Of a DNA stretch of 6,442 bases, positions 1 through 6,183 are shown piece after piece. The stretch is taken from positions 1-6,442 of the forward strand of contig QMUI01000052.1 in assembly GCA_003660485.1 (NCBI GenBank). Reading direction: 5' to 3'. Source of the stretch: Thermococci archaeon. GTDB taxonomy: Archaea; Methanobacteriota_B; Thermococci; Thermococcales; Thermococcaceae. The position numbers and the translations under genes were made by a program. Position 1 is the stretch's first letter. Every line of letters begins with the position of its first letter. Below the pieces are notes generated by a model, which made no database searches, was not told the origin of the DNA, and was given only the letters and a program-made list of their open reading frames with translations.

Positions 1-1
1 C

Positions 2-34
2 CAAACTCAAGAACAGACTCAAACTCAACAGACA
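2..34 (+). repeat. low-complexity CAAACT/CAGACT-like hexamer run encoding a Gln/Thr tether
   Basis: Imperfect repeats of CAAACT, CAGACT and CAACAG encode QTQEQTQTQQT at the visible start of the binding protein. Such Thr/Gln-rich linkers commonly separate the lipid-anchored Cys of archaeal binding lipoproteins from the folded domain. The run may continue leftwards outside the window. Confidence 0.6.
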
Positions 35-1150
35 AAAAAGGTAAAGGTAGCTATTCTCTTTGACGTTGGAGGTAGGGGTGACTTAAGCTTTAACGATATG
101 GCGTACCTTGGGGCTGAAAGGGCGAAGAAGGAGCTCGGCGTCGAAGTAGAATACATGACCCCAAAGTCAGTAAATGACATGGTTCCTCTCCTCGAGCAAC
201 TTGCTCAGAGCGGGGAATATGATCTTCTCGTTCTCGTTGGCTTCCTTTGGACTGATCCACTAAACAAGGTCGCCGACAAATATCCTGATCAGAAGTTCGC
301 ATTGATAGATTCAACTACCGGAAAGGTAAGGCCAAATGAAGTCGATATACTGTTCAGGGAGCAGGAAGTTGCTGCCCTAATGGGCGTGATTGCCTCGGGA
401 ATGGCCTACGAACTTGGTGGCGATACTATTGGTGCGGTTGCTGGAATGGATATTCCCCCGCTTTGGAAGTTCCACATTGGTTACCTCTTCGGGGCTAAGT
501 ACTTTGAGAAGAAGACTGGAAAGCCAGTAAAGTTACTTTGGCAGTACACTGGAACGTTTGGAGATACTCAGGTTGGATACAACACGGCGATGCAACTCCT
601 TCAGCAGGGTGCAAAGGTTCTCTATGGATTAGCTGGTTTAACTCACGTTGGAATGTTTAACGCTATAATTGACTGGAACGAGCAGGGCAAGGGTAAGGCC
701 CTCGCAATGGGTCAGGATGCTAGTCAAGAATGGTACGCACCAAAGTACATTCCGATAAGCGGTGCAAAGAGAGTTGATGTGGCCGTGTACGATGCCATAA
801 AGATGGTCGTGGATGGTACTTGGAAGGGCGGAATAATAACCCTTGGGCTCAAGGAAAACGGGGTTGGCTATTGGGATCTTGAGGGGGTTAGGCAGTTTGC
901 GGAATTCGCGGCTGAGGCAGGGAAGCTTAAGGGAATGACTCCAGATGACGTCGTTAGGATCGTTAAGGAGGAAAGGGAGAAGTACATCAAGCCGAACGTT
1001 TGGGATATCGTCAATGAACTTGCAGAGAAGATAAAGAATGGTGAGATAGTCTTTAAGACCCCGAAGACTCATGAGGAGTACGAGCAGATCATTAAGGAGC
1101 TTCAAAAGGGTAACTTAAATGCGGCCCTTGAGAAGGGTTCCGTTGAGTGA
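2..1150 (+). CDS. BMP-family nucleoside-type substrate-binding lipoprotein (5' partial)
   Basis: This is the extracellular ligand-binding component of the importer encoded downstream. The frame is open from base 2 to the TGA ending at 1150 (382 visible residues). The first in-frame ATG at 98 is internal: the 32 residues before it already hold the first strand of the binding fold (KVKVAILFDVGG, 13-24) and the family signature GDLSFND (26-32). The lipobox and signal peptide must lie upstream of the window. Residues 1-13 are a Gln/Thr-rich tether. Further BMP-like segments are DLLVLVGFLWTDPLNKVADKYPDQKFALID (74-103), the FREQEVAALMGVIAS helix (118-132), GAVAGMD (144-150), GQDASQEW (237-244) and GAKRVDVAVYDAIK (254-267). 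By comparison with the treponemal purine-nucleoside protein PnrA, N31/D32, D239 and K256 are candidate ligand contacts; this mapping is by eye. A charged helical C-terminal tail of about 85 residues follows (298-382). Nucleoside is the likeliest ligand class; the exact ligand is not shown. Confidence 0.93.
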   Translation, partial: QTQEQTQTQQTKKVKVAILFDVGGRGDLSFNDMAYLGAERAKKELGVEVEYMTPKSVNDMVPLLEQLAQSGEYDLLVLVGFLWTDPLNKVADKYPDQKFALIDSTTGKVRPNEVDILFREQEVAALMGVIASGMAYELGGDTIGAVAGMDIPPLWKFHIGYLFGAKYFEKKTGKPVKLLWQYTGTFGDTQVGYNTAMQLLQQGAKVLYGLAGLTHVGMFNAIIDWNEQGKGKALAMGQDASQEWYAPKYIPISGAKRVDVAVYDAIKMVVDGTWKGGIITLGLKENGVGYWDLEGVRQFAEFAAEAGKLKGMTPDDVVRIVKEEREKYIKPNVWDIVNELAEKIKNGEIVFKTPKTHEEYEQIIKELQKGNLNAALEKGSVE

Positions 1151-1153
1151 CCT

Positions 1154-1166
1154 AAGCTTTTTATCC
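1154..1166 (+). promoter_or_regulatory. candidate archaeal BRE/TATA element before the ATPase gene
   Basis: The sequence AAGCTTTTTATCC has a purine-containing BRE-like start followed by a T/A-rich TATA-like core. It lies just after the stop of the binding-protein gene. A core centred near 1160 would place transcription start around 1184-1188, only about 10-14 bases before the ATG at 1198 and just ahead of the Shine-Dalgarno site. Such short leaders are normal in Thermococcales. It would let the ATPase and permeases be transcribed separately from the binding protein. No operator was recognised. Confidence 0.45.
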
Positions 1167-1185
1167 TCTCTCTTCTTTTTACCCT
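1165..1185 (+). terminator. pyrimidine-rich T-run, possible partial terminator of the binding-protein transcript
   Basis: An uninterrupted pyrimidine stretch with T5 at 1176-1180 follows the binding-protein stop codon. Archaeal intrinsic termination depends mainly on T-rich tracts without a needed hairpin. This one is short, so partial read-through into the ATPase gene is plausible. It could equally be just the initially transcribed region of the promoter next to it. Confidence 0.3.
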
Positions 1186-1186
1186 C

Positions 1187-1191
1187 AGGTG
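1187..1191 (+). promoter_or_regulatory. Shine-Dalgarno site that decides the ATPase start
   Basis: AGGTG matches the archaeal anti-Shine-Dalgarno sequence and lies 6 bases before ATG 1198. The alternative GTG start at 1189 lies inside this site and has no site of its own, so ATG 1198 is preferred unless translation is leaderless from GTG. Confidence 0.65.
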
Positions 1192-1197
1192 CATCCC

Positions 1198-2700
1198 ATG
1201 CATGCCGTTGAGATGAGGGATATCGTTAAGGTTTATCCCGACGGTGTCGTTGCCTTAAAGGGTGTCAACTTAACAGTGGAACAGGGAGAGATCCATGGTC
1301 TTCTCGGGGAAAATGGGGCAGGTAAGTCCACGCTTATGAGGATTCTCTATGGAGAAATAAAGCCTACAAGAGGCACGATAAAAATATTTGGAGAGGAAGT
1401 TAACTTTACTGGGCCCTGGGATGCCATAAAAAAAGGTATTGCAATGGTCTACCAGCACTTCACGCTTGTTCCAACTTTTACGGTTCTCGAGAACTTGTAC
1501 TTGGCAATGCTTTCCCTAAATCCAAAGGTCACAATAGACGAAGTTGAAAAGATGGCAAAAGAAAAAATGAAGGAGTTAAACTTTGAAGTTCCCCTTGATG
1601 AAGTCGTTGAAGAACTCCCGGTTGGCGTTCAACAAAGGGTTGAGATACTAAAGGCCCTCCTTTCAAATGCTAAGATCTTGATCTTGGATGAACCTACCTC
1701 CGTTTTGACACCGATAGAGACCGAGGATCTCTTTAGGACACTAAGGAAGCTTAAGGAAAGCGGAATAACGGTGATTTTTATCACCCATAAACTCAGAGAA
1801 GTAAAGGAGATAACGGATAGAGTTACCGTGCTGAGGAGGGGAGAAGTCGTTGGCGTTGCCGAAACATCAAAGGTTTCTGAGAGGGATCTCGCTAGAATGA
1901 TGGTTCAGAGAGACGTTGTAATGGAGATAACTAAGAAGCCCCCAACCCCAGGAGAAGTCCTTCTCAAGGTTGAGGATCTTTGGGTGAAGGATGATAGGGG
2001 ATTAGATGCAGAGAAAGGTGTTTCGTTAGAGGTCAGGGCTGGGGAGATAGTTGGAATAGCTGGGGTTCAAGGAAATGGTCAGAGGGAACTCGCCGAGGCA
2101 TTGGCCGGAATAAGGGTTGCGGAAAAGGGTAAGATTACCCTTTTAGGTGAGGATATAACTAATCTCCCGGCCGATGAAAGGTACAAGTTAGGTCTGGCTT
2201 ACGTTCCAGATTCAAGGAAGGTTGGTCTCGTGTACGATATGAACATAGTTGAGAACGTCGTCCTAACGAACCTCGATAGGGTGACATCTACAAGGAGGAT
2301 TCTCTGGAGAAAGGCTTCCGAATTAGCGGGACGGATAGTTAAGGAGTTCGAAGTGCTAGTTCCTTCCTTGAATACTCCGGTTAAGCATCTGAGCGGAGGT
2401 AATCAGCAGAAGATAATGGTTGGTAGGGAAATCATTAGAGAGCCTAAGGTCTTCATAGTCTCTGAACCCACCCAGGGACTTGACGTAGGGGCTACTGAGT
2501 TCATTAGGAAAACGATATTAAAGTTGAGGGATGAAGGCAAGGCCATTCTGCTTATCTCTACGGACCTTGACGAGATACTCCAGTTAAGCGATAAGATAGC
2601 CGTTATCTACGAGGGTAGGATAATGGCTTTTGATAAGAGTGAAGAGTTCACGCTTGAAAAACTTGGGCTCCTAATGGGTGGTGTCAATGTCAAGGCATGA
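1198..2700 (+). CDS. double-domain ABC transporter ATPase, NupO/YufO/RbsA type
   Basis: Cytoplasmic motor subunit of the importer, 500 residues from ATG 1198, the usual length for this family. Positions here count from GTG 1189; subtract 3 for the preferred start. Domain 1 has Walker A GENGAGKST (40-48), Q-loop Q89, a divergent signature LPVGVQQR (143-150), Walker B with DEPT (167-170) and H-loop His200. Domain 2 has a broken Walker A, GVQGNGQRE (292-300), a canonical LSGGNQQK signature (401-408), Walker B VSEPTQGLD (424-432) in which Ser425 replaces the Asp, and Thr458 in place of the H-loop His. This asymmetry is normal for sugar/nucleoside double ATPases: only the site made from Walker A/B of domain 1 and the signature of domain 2 should hydrolyse ATP. 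The 3' end overlaps the first permease by 14 bases, implying co-translation. RbsA-type sugar importers share the architecture, but the BMP partner and COG4603/COG1079 permeases favour nucleosides. Confidence 0.95.
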   Translation: MHAVEMRDIVKVYPDGVVALKGVNLTVEQGEIHGLLGENGAGKSTLMRILYGEIKPTRGTIKIFGEEVNFTGPWDAIKKGIAMVYQHFTLVPTFTVLENLYLAMLSLNPKVTIDEVEKMAKEKMKELNFEVPLDEVVEELPVGVQQRVEILKALLSNAKILILDEPTSVLTPIETEDLFRTLRKLKESGITVIFITHKLREVKEITDRVTVLRRGEVVGVAETSKVSERDLARMMVQRDVVMEITKKPPTPGEVLLKVEDLWVKDDRGLDAEKGVSLEVRAGEIVGIAGVQGNGQRELAEALAGIRVAEKGKITLLGEDITNLPADERYKLGLAYVPDSRKVGLVYDMNIVENVVLTNLDRVTSTRRILWRKASELAGRIVKEFEVLVPSLNTPVKHLSGGNQQKIMVGREIIREPKVFIVSEPTQGLDVGATEFIRKTILKLRDEGKAILLISTDLDEILQLSDKIAVIYEGRIMAFDKSEEFTLEKLGLLMGGVNVKA

Positions 2701-3676
2701 GGTAATCATTGAGGTTTCAATTTCGCTCCTAATCGCGTTTGCCACTGGTGCATTAGTTTTGGCAATCCTAGGCTTTAACCCCGGTGAAGTGTATTCAGTC
2801 TTGTTCAAGTATGGATATAGCAACTTGAACTACCTCTTGAGCAAGAGTGCTCCCTATATAATGGCTGGTTTAGCCTTTTCAATTCCAGCCATTGCAGGAG
2901 TTTTCAACATAGGTGGAGAAAGTCAGCTATATGTTGGGGCCTTCTTGGGACTGTTAACTGCGTACTATACTGGGAATCCGATATTGGCCCTGATAGTTGG
3001 AGCATTAGCTGGGGGAGCATTAGCACTTTTTATAGCTTTATTAAGAGTTTATAGGGGGATAAATGAGGTAATAACGGCGATAATGGTTAACTGGATATTC
3101 TATTACCTCCTCGCATATCTGATAGCTGGTAAGTTCTACAACCCCCAGTACTCTCATGAATCCGTTCCCGTCCCTCCAAGCGCAAGGGTGCCATCGCTTG
3201 CGATCTTCGTCATAGCAGTTGCCGTAGCGCTGGCTTATTACTATCTGCTGTACTTCACTGACCTTGGTTATAAACTGAGGGTCTCCGGAATATCCCCCGC
3301 ATCGGCAAGATACGCTGGCTTTGAGCCTGCAAAGTCGGTTCTAACGTCGATGTTACTTGCGGGAATCGCTGCGGGACTTGGAGGTGCTCTTTTGGTTCTT
3401 GGCATAACGTACAGCATAGATGACACCTTAACCGCTATTTACGGAATAGGTTTCATGGGAATTGGGATAGGTCTCCTGGGGAGGAATCATCCAATTGGGA
3501 TAATATTCTCCTCAATATTCATGTCCGGCCTCGTGATAGGAGGACAGTGGGTGGAACTTAAGACGGGAGCCCCTCCAGAACTTGCCGATACGTTAATAGG
3601 TGTCATAGTTATCGCGTTGGCCGTTCCTTATGCCTACTCTATGCTTGTGAGAAAGATTAGGAGGGAAGCAAAATGA
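2687..3676 (+). CDS. ABC transporter permease, NupP/YufP type (COG4603, BPD_transp_2)
   Basis: First membrane subunit of the importer, 329 residues from ATG 2687. GTG codons at 2678 and 2681 are possible longer starts, but the bases GGTGGTG at 2677-2683 serve better as a Shine-Dalgarno site for ATG 2687. About nine to ten hydrophobic segments are visible (numbered from 2678: near 11-32, 57-75, 83-98, 101-122, 133-150, 172-192, 221-242, 250-268, 271-289, 302-322). The family motif AGVFNIGGESQLYVGAF (73-89) and the cytoplasmic coupling loop GYKLRVSGISPASARYAGF (197-215) identify the branched-chain-amino-acid/ribose/nucleoside permease superfamily. The C-terminus is basic (RKIRREAK), fitting a cytoplasmic end. 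It should pair with the next permease to form the channel, with the coupling loop docking on the ATPase. The stop overlaps the next start as ATGA. Confidence 0.94.
   Translation: MSRHEVIIEVSISLLIAFATGALVLAILGFNPGEVYSVLFKYGYSNLNYLLSKSAPYIMAGLAFSIPAIAGVFNIGGESQLYVGAFLGLLTAYYTGNPILALIVGALAGGALALFIALLRVYRGINEVITAIMVNWIFYYLLAYLIAGKFYNPQYSHESVPVPPSARVPSLAIFVIAVAVALAYYYLLYFTDLGYKLRVSGISPASARYAGFEPAKSVLTSMLLAGIAAGLGGALLVLGITYSIDDTLTAIYGIGFMGIGIGLLGRNHPIGIIFSSIFMSGLVIGGQWVELKTGAPPELADTLIGVIVIALAVPYAYSMLVRKIRREAK
3660..3664 (+). promoter_or_regulatory. Shine-Dalgarno site of the second permease, inside the first permease gene
   Basis: GGAGG lies 8 bases before ATG 3673, within the last codons of the preceding gene, and supports this start and translational coupling through the ATGA overlap. 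Confidence 0.7.
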
Positions 3677-4581
3677 TCGGTGACATCCTTAACATCCTCT
3701 CAAACACGCTCTTTTCGATGGTTCCCCTAACTTTGGCTGCGGTGGGTGAGATAATAACCGAAAAGGCAGGGGTTGTTAACATTGGGCTTGAGGGTATATT
3801 CATGCTTTCCGCGTTCACATCCACGGTTGTCACGTTTTATACAGGAAATCCTTACCTTGGCCTGCTCCTTGGTTTATTGGTTGGAGCCTTGGCTGGCGTG
3901 TTGCATGGGGTGATAAGTGTTTACCTTAAGGGTGACCAGATAATCGCTGGCGTTGGTTTCAATTCCTTCGCCTATGGAATTAGTCTCCTCTCATTGGTTG
4001 CATTATGGCATGGCCATGGTTCATCTCCAAGGGTTAATAAAATCGTAACGCTGTCATTTGGCGACTTTTCATTTTCTCCCCTTGCCGTTGTGGCGATATT
4101 GGTAGGAATCCTAGCATGGTGGTGGCTTGAAAAAACGCCTAGCGGTTTGAAACTTAGAGCTTGTGGTGAAGATCCCAAGGCCGCAGAGGCGATGGGAGTG
4201 AACGTTTACAGGACAAGATTTTACGCCACGGTAATTGGAGGGGCACTTACGGGACTGGGCGGAGCATACTTAGTGGTTGGTTGGATCGGACAGTTCACCA
4301 AGTTCATTTCTGCTGGAAGAGGTTTCATAGCCTTGGCGAACGTTGCATTTAGTAACTGGAATCCATTAATGGCGATAGTTGGTGGTTTGATCTTTGGCTT
4401 CTTCGATGCCTTATCGATATACATCCCAATAAAGATTCAGGGGATGACTGGAAGGGTAATAACGGCAGAATCAAACCTCTTCAGAACGATTCCTTATGTG
4501 GCCACGTTGGTAATAGTAGCGATAATAATGAAGAAAGTTAAGACCCCAAGAGCTCTTGGAAAACCGTACATCAAGGAGTAA
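3673..4581 (+). CDS. ABC transporter permease, NupQ/YufQ type (COG1079, BPD_transp_2)
   Basis: Second membrane subunit, 302 residues, the normal length of the family. The N-terminal motif GEIITEKAGVVNIGLEGIFM (25-44) is diagnostic. The coupling loop TPSGLKLRACGEDPKAAEAM (155-174) lies between hydrophobic segments, and a second conserved block GRGFIALANVAFSNWNPL (215-232) precedes GGLIFGFFDAL (237-247). Hydrophobic segments lie near 12-25, 41-57, 60-84, 90-112, 136-152, 183-203, 232-250 and 273-286. It forms a heterodimeric channel with the preceding permease. The start is fixed by the ATGA overlap and a GGAGG site. The 3' end is unusual in overlapping the stop end of the convergent dehydrogenase gene by 11 bases, leaving no intergenic space for a terminator. 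Confidence 0.94.
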   Translation: MIGDILNILSNTLFSMVPLTLAAVGEIITEKAGVVNIGLEGIFMLSAFTSTVVTFYTGNPYLGLLLGLLVGALAGVLHGVISVYLKGDQIIAGVGFNSFAYGISLLSLVALWHGHGSSPRVNKIVTLSFGDFSFSPLAVVAILVGILAWWWLEKTPSGLKLRACGEDPKAAEAMGVNVYRTRFYATVIGGALTGLGGAYLVVGWIGQFTKFISAGRGFIALANVAFSNWNPLMAIVGGLIFGFFDALSIYIPIKIQGMTGRVITAESNLFRTIPYVATLVIVAIIMKKVKTPRALGKPYIKE

Positions 4582-5557
4582 GCTGAACTTTTATTTCTTC
4601 CCTATTAAAACTCTTTTTAAACGCCTCAACACCATCATCAAGCTTGAAAGTTGAGGTAATCAGAGGTTTGACCTTAATCATGCCTGATCTTATAAGGTCA
4701 ATTGCCTTCTCAAATGGTCCACACCTGCTCCCTACTATCCTAACCTCTTTAACAACCATGAGGGTGTAGTCGAAGCTTACCTGAGCTCCATGAGTGGACT
4801 TAGCTGCGATAACTCCCCTTGGTCTCACAAGCTCCAAGGCCAAGTTAAGGGCATTAGGGCTTCCTGTGGCCTCCACCACGTAGTCAAACCCCTGTCCTTC
4901 TGGCGTTTTGCTCTTCGCGTATTCCCTTGCCTCCTCAACCGTAATGACATCAACGAACTTCTCCGCTATCTTCCTCTTCGGGGAATCTTCCCTTGCTATT
5001 GCAACGACGTTAGGAGTTATCAGCCTGATAAGTTGGGCAGAGAGAAGACCTATGGCTCCTATTCCCAGGATGGCAACCCTGTCCGAGGGTTTTAGCGGTT
5101 GCATTTCGAGCATCTCAACTACCGCGGCCAAGGGCTCAACAAAAGCCCCCTCTCCCCAGGATAAACCTTCTATGCTGTGAAGGAGGTGAGGTTTAGTCAG
5201 AACATACTCCGCCATTCCGCCATCAATGCTGATCCCTATTGTTTCCCTGTACGGGCAGTGTGTAGGCATTCCGTGTTTACAATACCAGCACTTCTCGCAG
5301 TTGACGTTTATTTCAGTTGTGACTTTCATTCCTTCGAGGTGCTCCATTCCTGGGGCCTCGTCAACTATTCCGGCGATCTCATGTCCAGGGATAAGGGGTA
5401 ACTTTGGTGGAACGTACGTTCCCTTGTAGAAAGCCTTGTCTGTTCCGCAGATCCCTGCCCTCTTTACTCGGATTCTAACCCACCCTTTATCGGGAGCTGG
5501 ATCCTCAACTTCTTCAAGCTTTATCTCCCCCGGTTTATGGAGAACGAGAGCTTTCAT
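4571..5557 (-). CDS. zinc-dependent medium-chain alcohol/polyol dehydrogenase-like protein (COG1063), substrate unknown
   Basis: Cytoplasmic oxidoreductase of 328 residues, slightly short for the threonine/sorbitol dehydrogenase group (about 340-350). The N-terminal GroES-like domain has catalytic zinc ligand Cys37 in GICGTD, His59-Glu60 in PGHE and Glu141 in VEPLA. Cys87, Cys90, Cys93 and Cys101 form the structural zinc lobe. The Rossmann motif GIGAIG is at 165-170. At the end of strand beta2 (VVAIARED, 184-191) Arg189 stands where Pyrococcus threonine dehydrogenase has Glu, suggesting NADP(H) use. Ala42 stands where threonine and sorbitol dehydrogenases have a relay His; archaeal glucose dehydrogenases also lack it. 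The start is supported by AAGGTG at 5563-5568 and a 4-base ATGA overlap with the preceding DUF257-like gene, so it is the last gene of the minus-strand operon. Threonine dehydrogenase proper is unlikely given these differences; a sugar or polyol dehydrogenase is a reasonable guess. Confidence 0.9.
   Translation of the reverse strand: MKALVLHKPGEIKLEEVEDPAPDKGWVRIRVKRAGICGTDKAFYKGTYVPPKLPLIPGHEIAGIVDEAPGMEHLEGMKVTTEINVNCEKCWYCKHGMPTHCPYRETIGISIDGGMAEYVLTKPHLLHSIEGLSWGEGAFVEPLAAVVEMLEMQPLKPSDRVAILGIGAIGLLSAQLIRLITPNVVAIAREDSPKRKIAEKFVDVITVEEAREYAKSKTPEGQGFDYVVEATGSPNALNLALELVRPRGVIAAKSTHGAQVSFDYTLMVVKEVRIVGSRCGPFEKAIDLIRSGMIKVKPLITSTFKLDDGVEAFKKSFNREEIKVQLTP
4587..4618 (+). terminator. candidate T-rich terminator of the importer operon, inside the opposing gene
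   Basis: Just after the stop of the last permease the plus strand has T-rich stretches ACTTTTATTTCTTCC and CTCTTTTTAA, with T5 at 4614-4618. This is the kind of signal used for intrinsic termination in Thermococcales. It lies wholly inside the dehydrogenase coding region, where it encodes a Lys/Glu/Phe-rich end of that protein, so the composition may be purely coding. Confidence 0.4.
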
Positions 5558-6171
5558 TTTACCACCTTCATTTCGAGGCCTTCTTCTTCAAGGTTTATCG
5601 ATTTAAGGACTTTGACAGTTCCATCGTCTTCTACCCTTAAGACCCTAGTAGCTATCTCCTCAAAGAGCGCAAGGTACCTTTTCTCAGTCAGTTCATAGTT
5701 CATGAAGACGAATGCAGTCCTTAGAGGATTGCCTATGAGCGTTGTTGGTACTGCGAGAACTTCGTTGAGAAGGTAGGGATCATAATCGTACCTTGCGAGG
5801 AGCTTTTCATGGTTTAATGTAACTGCTATCGCTCCTGGGACTTCTTTGTAAGTTGATACAAGTGTCTTGAAGAAGTTTATCATTAAAACTACTGGATCCT
5901 TGTACGGATCCATATCGAGTATTATTTTGCCCCACCTAGAGGAACCACCAACTTTAATTCTCTTTATCTTCTCCGTGGGGATTTCTTTACCTGAGAATTT
6001 TAACCATCTAATCACGTGAAGTCCAGAGTCAAGAAAGTCAGTTACCACAAGCCTTTCCCATCTTCCTTCCCCGATTTTGTAGAATATCTCTGGATAGGGG
6101 GATAGTGAGGAGTACTCCACCAATACTATCTCTCCAGGTTTGGCTAATCTAACGTACTCCTCAATCTCCAT
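5554..6171 (-). CDS. DUF257-like protein of Thermococcales, function unknown
   Basis: A 205-residue soluble protein with no signal peptide or clear membrane segment. The start KPGEIVLVEYSSLSPYPEIF (11-30) resembles the N-terminus of the Pyrococcus/Thermococcus family DUF257, recognised from memory and not by a search. Alternating hydrophobic strands follow: RLVVTDFL (40-47), KIILDMDP (82-89), GAIAVTLNHEKLL (113-125) and RTAFVFMNYEL (151-161). Then comes the helix-strand FEEIATRVLRVEDDG (170-184). This order resembles a RecA/KaiC-like core, but there is no GKT/GKS P-loop, so ATP hydrolysis is unlikely. Its C-terminal half aligns by eye with the DUF257-like fragment just upstream, so the two are probably tandem paralogues. 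The ATG at 6171 has a strong site (AGGTGAT) 5 bases upstream. Its stop overlaps the dehydrogenase start as ATGA, implying coupled translation. I cannot name a biochemical role. Confidence 0.85.
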   Translation of the reverse strand: MEIEEYVRLAKPGEIVLVEYSSLSPYPEIFYKIGEGRWERLVVTDFLDSGLHVIRWLKFSGKEIPTEKIKRIKVGGSSRWGKIILDMDPYKDPVVLMINFFKTLVSTYKEVPGAIAVTLNHEKLLARYDYDPYLLNEVLAVPTTLIGNPLRTAFVFMNYELTEKRYLALFEEIATRVLRVEDDGTVKVLKSINLEEEGLEMKVVK

Positions 6172-6176
6172 TCTTT

Positions 6177-6183
6177 ATCACCT
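6177..6183 (-). promoter_or_regulatory. Shine-Dalgarno site fused to the stop codon of the upstream gene
   Basis: Read on the minus strand, AGGTGAT lies 5 bases before the ATG at 6171. The TGA inside it is the stop codon of the preceding DUF257-like gene. A terminating ribosome is thus placed directly on the next initiation site, which confirms the start and suggests coupled translation. Confidence 0.75.

Noticed and set aside
98..100. ATG 98 as the start of the binding-protein gene.
   Set aside because: The codons upstream encode the first beta strand and the GDLSFND signature of the BMP domain in the same frame without a stop, so the gene starts outside the window.
90..314. A 74-codon minus-strand open frame at the start of the window.
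   Set aside because: Antisense to the BMP domain, with no family resemblance or supporting site.
638..1105. A 155-codon open frame on the minus strand opposite the binding-protein gene.
   Set aside because: It lies wholly antisense to a clearly conserved BMP-family coding region and its translation has no recognisable motif. It is best explained as a codon-usage shadow.
3972..4424. Two minus-strand open frames opposite the second permease.
   Set aside because: Shadows of a clear COG1079 permease, without conserved features of their own.
4790..5429. Four overlapping plus-strand open frames (67-101 codons) opposite the dehydrogenase.
   Set aside because: The minus-strand frame has zinc ligands and a Rossmann motif; the plus-strand translations are motif-free and mutually overlapping.
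5894..5911. Two GGATCC palindromes spaced by six bases, suggesting a binding site.
   Set aside because: They simply encode the DPYKDP segment of the DUF257-like protein, and hexamers of this kind recur by chance.
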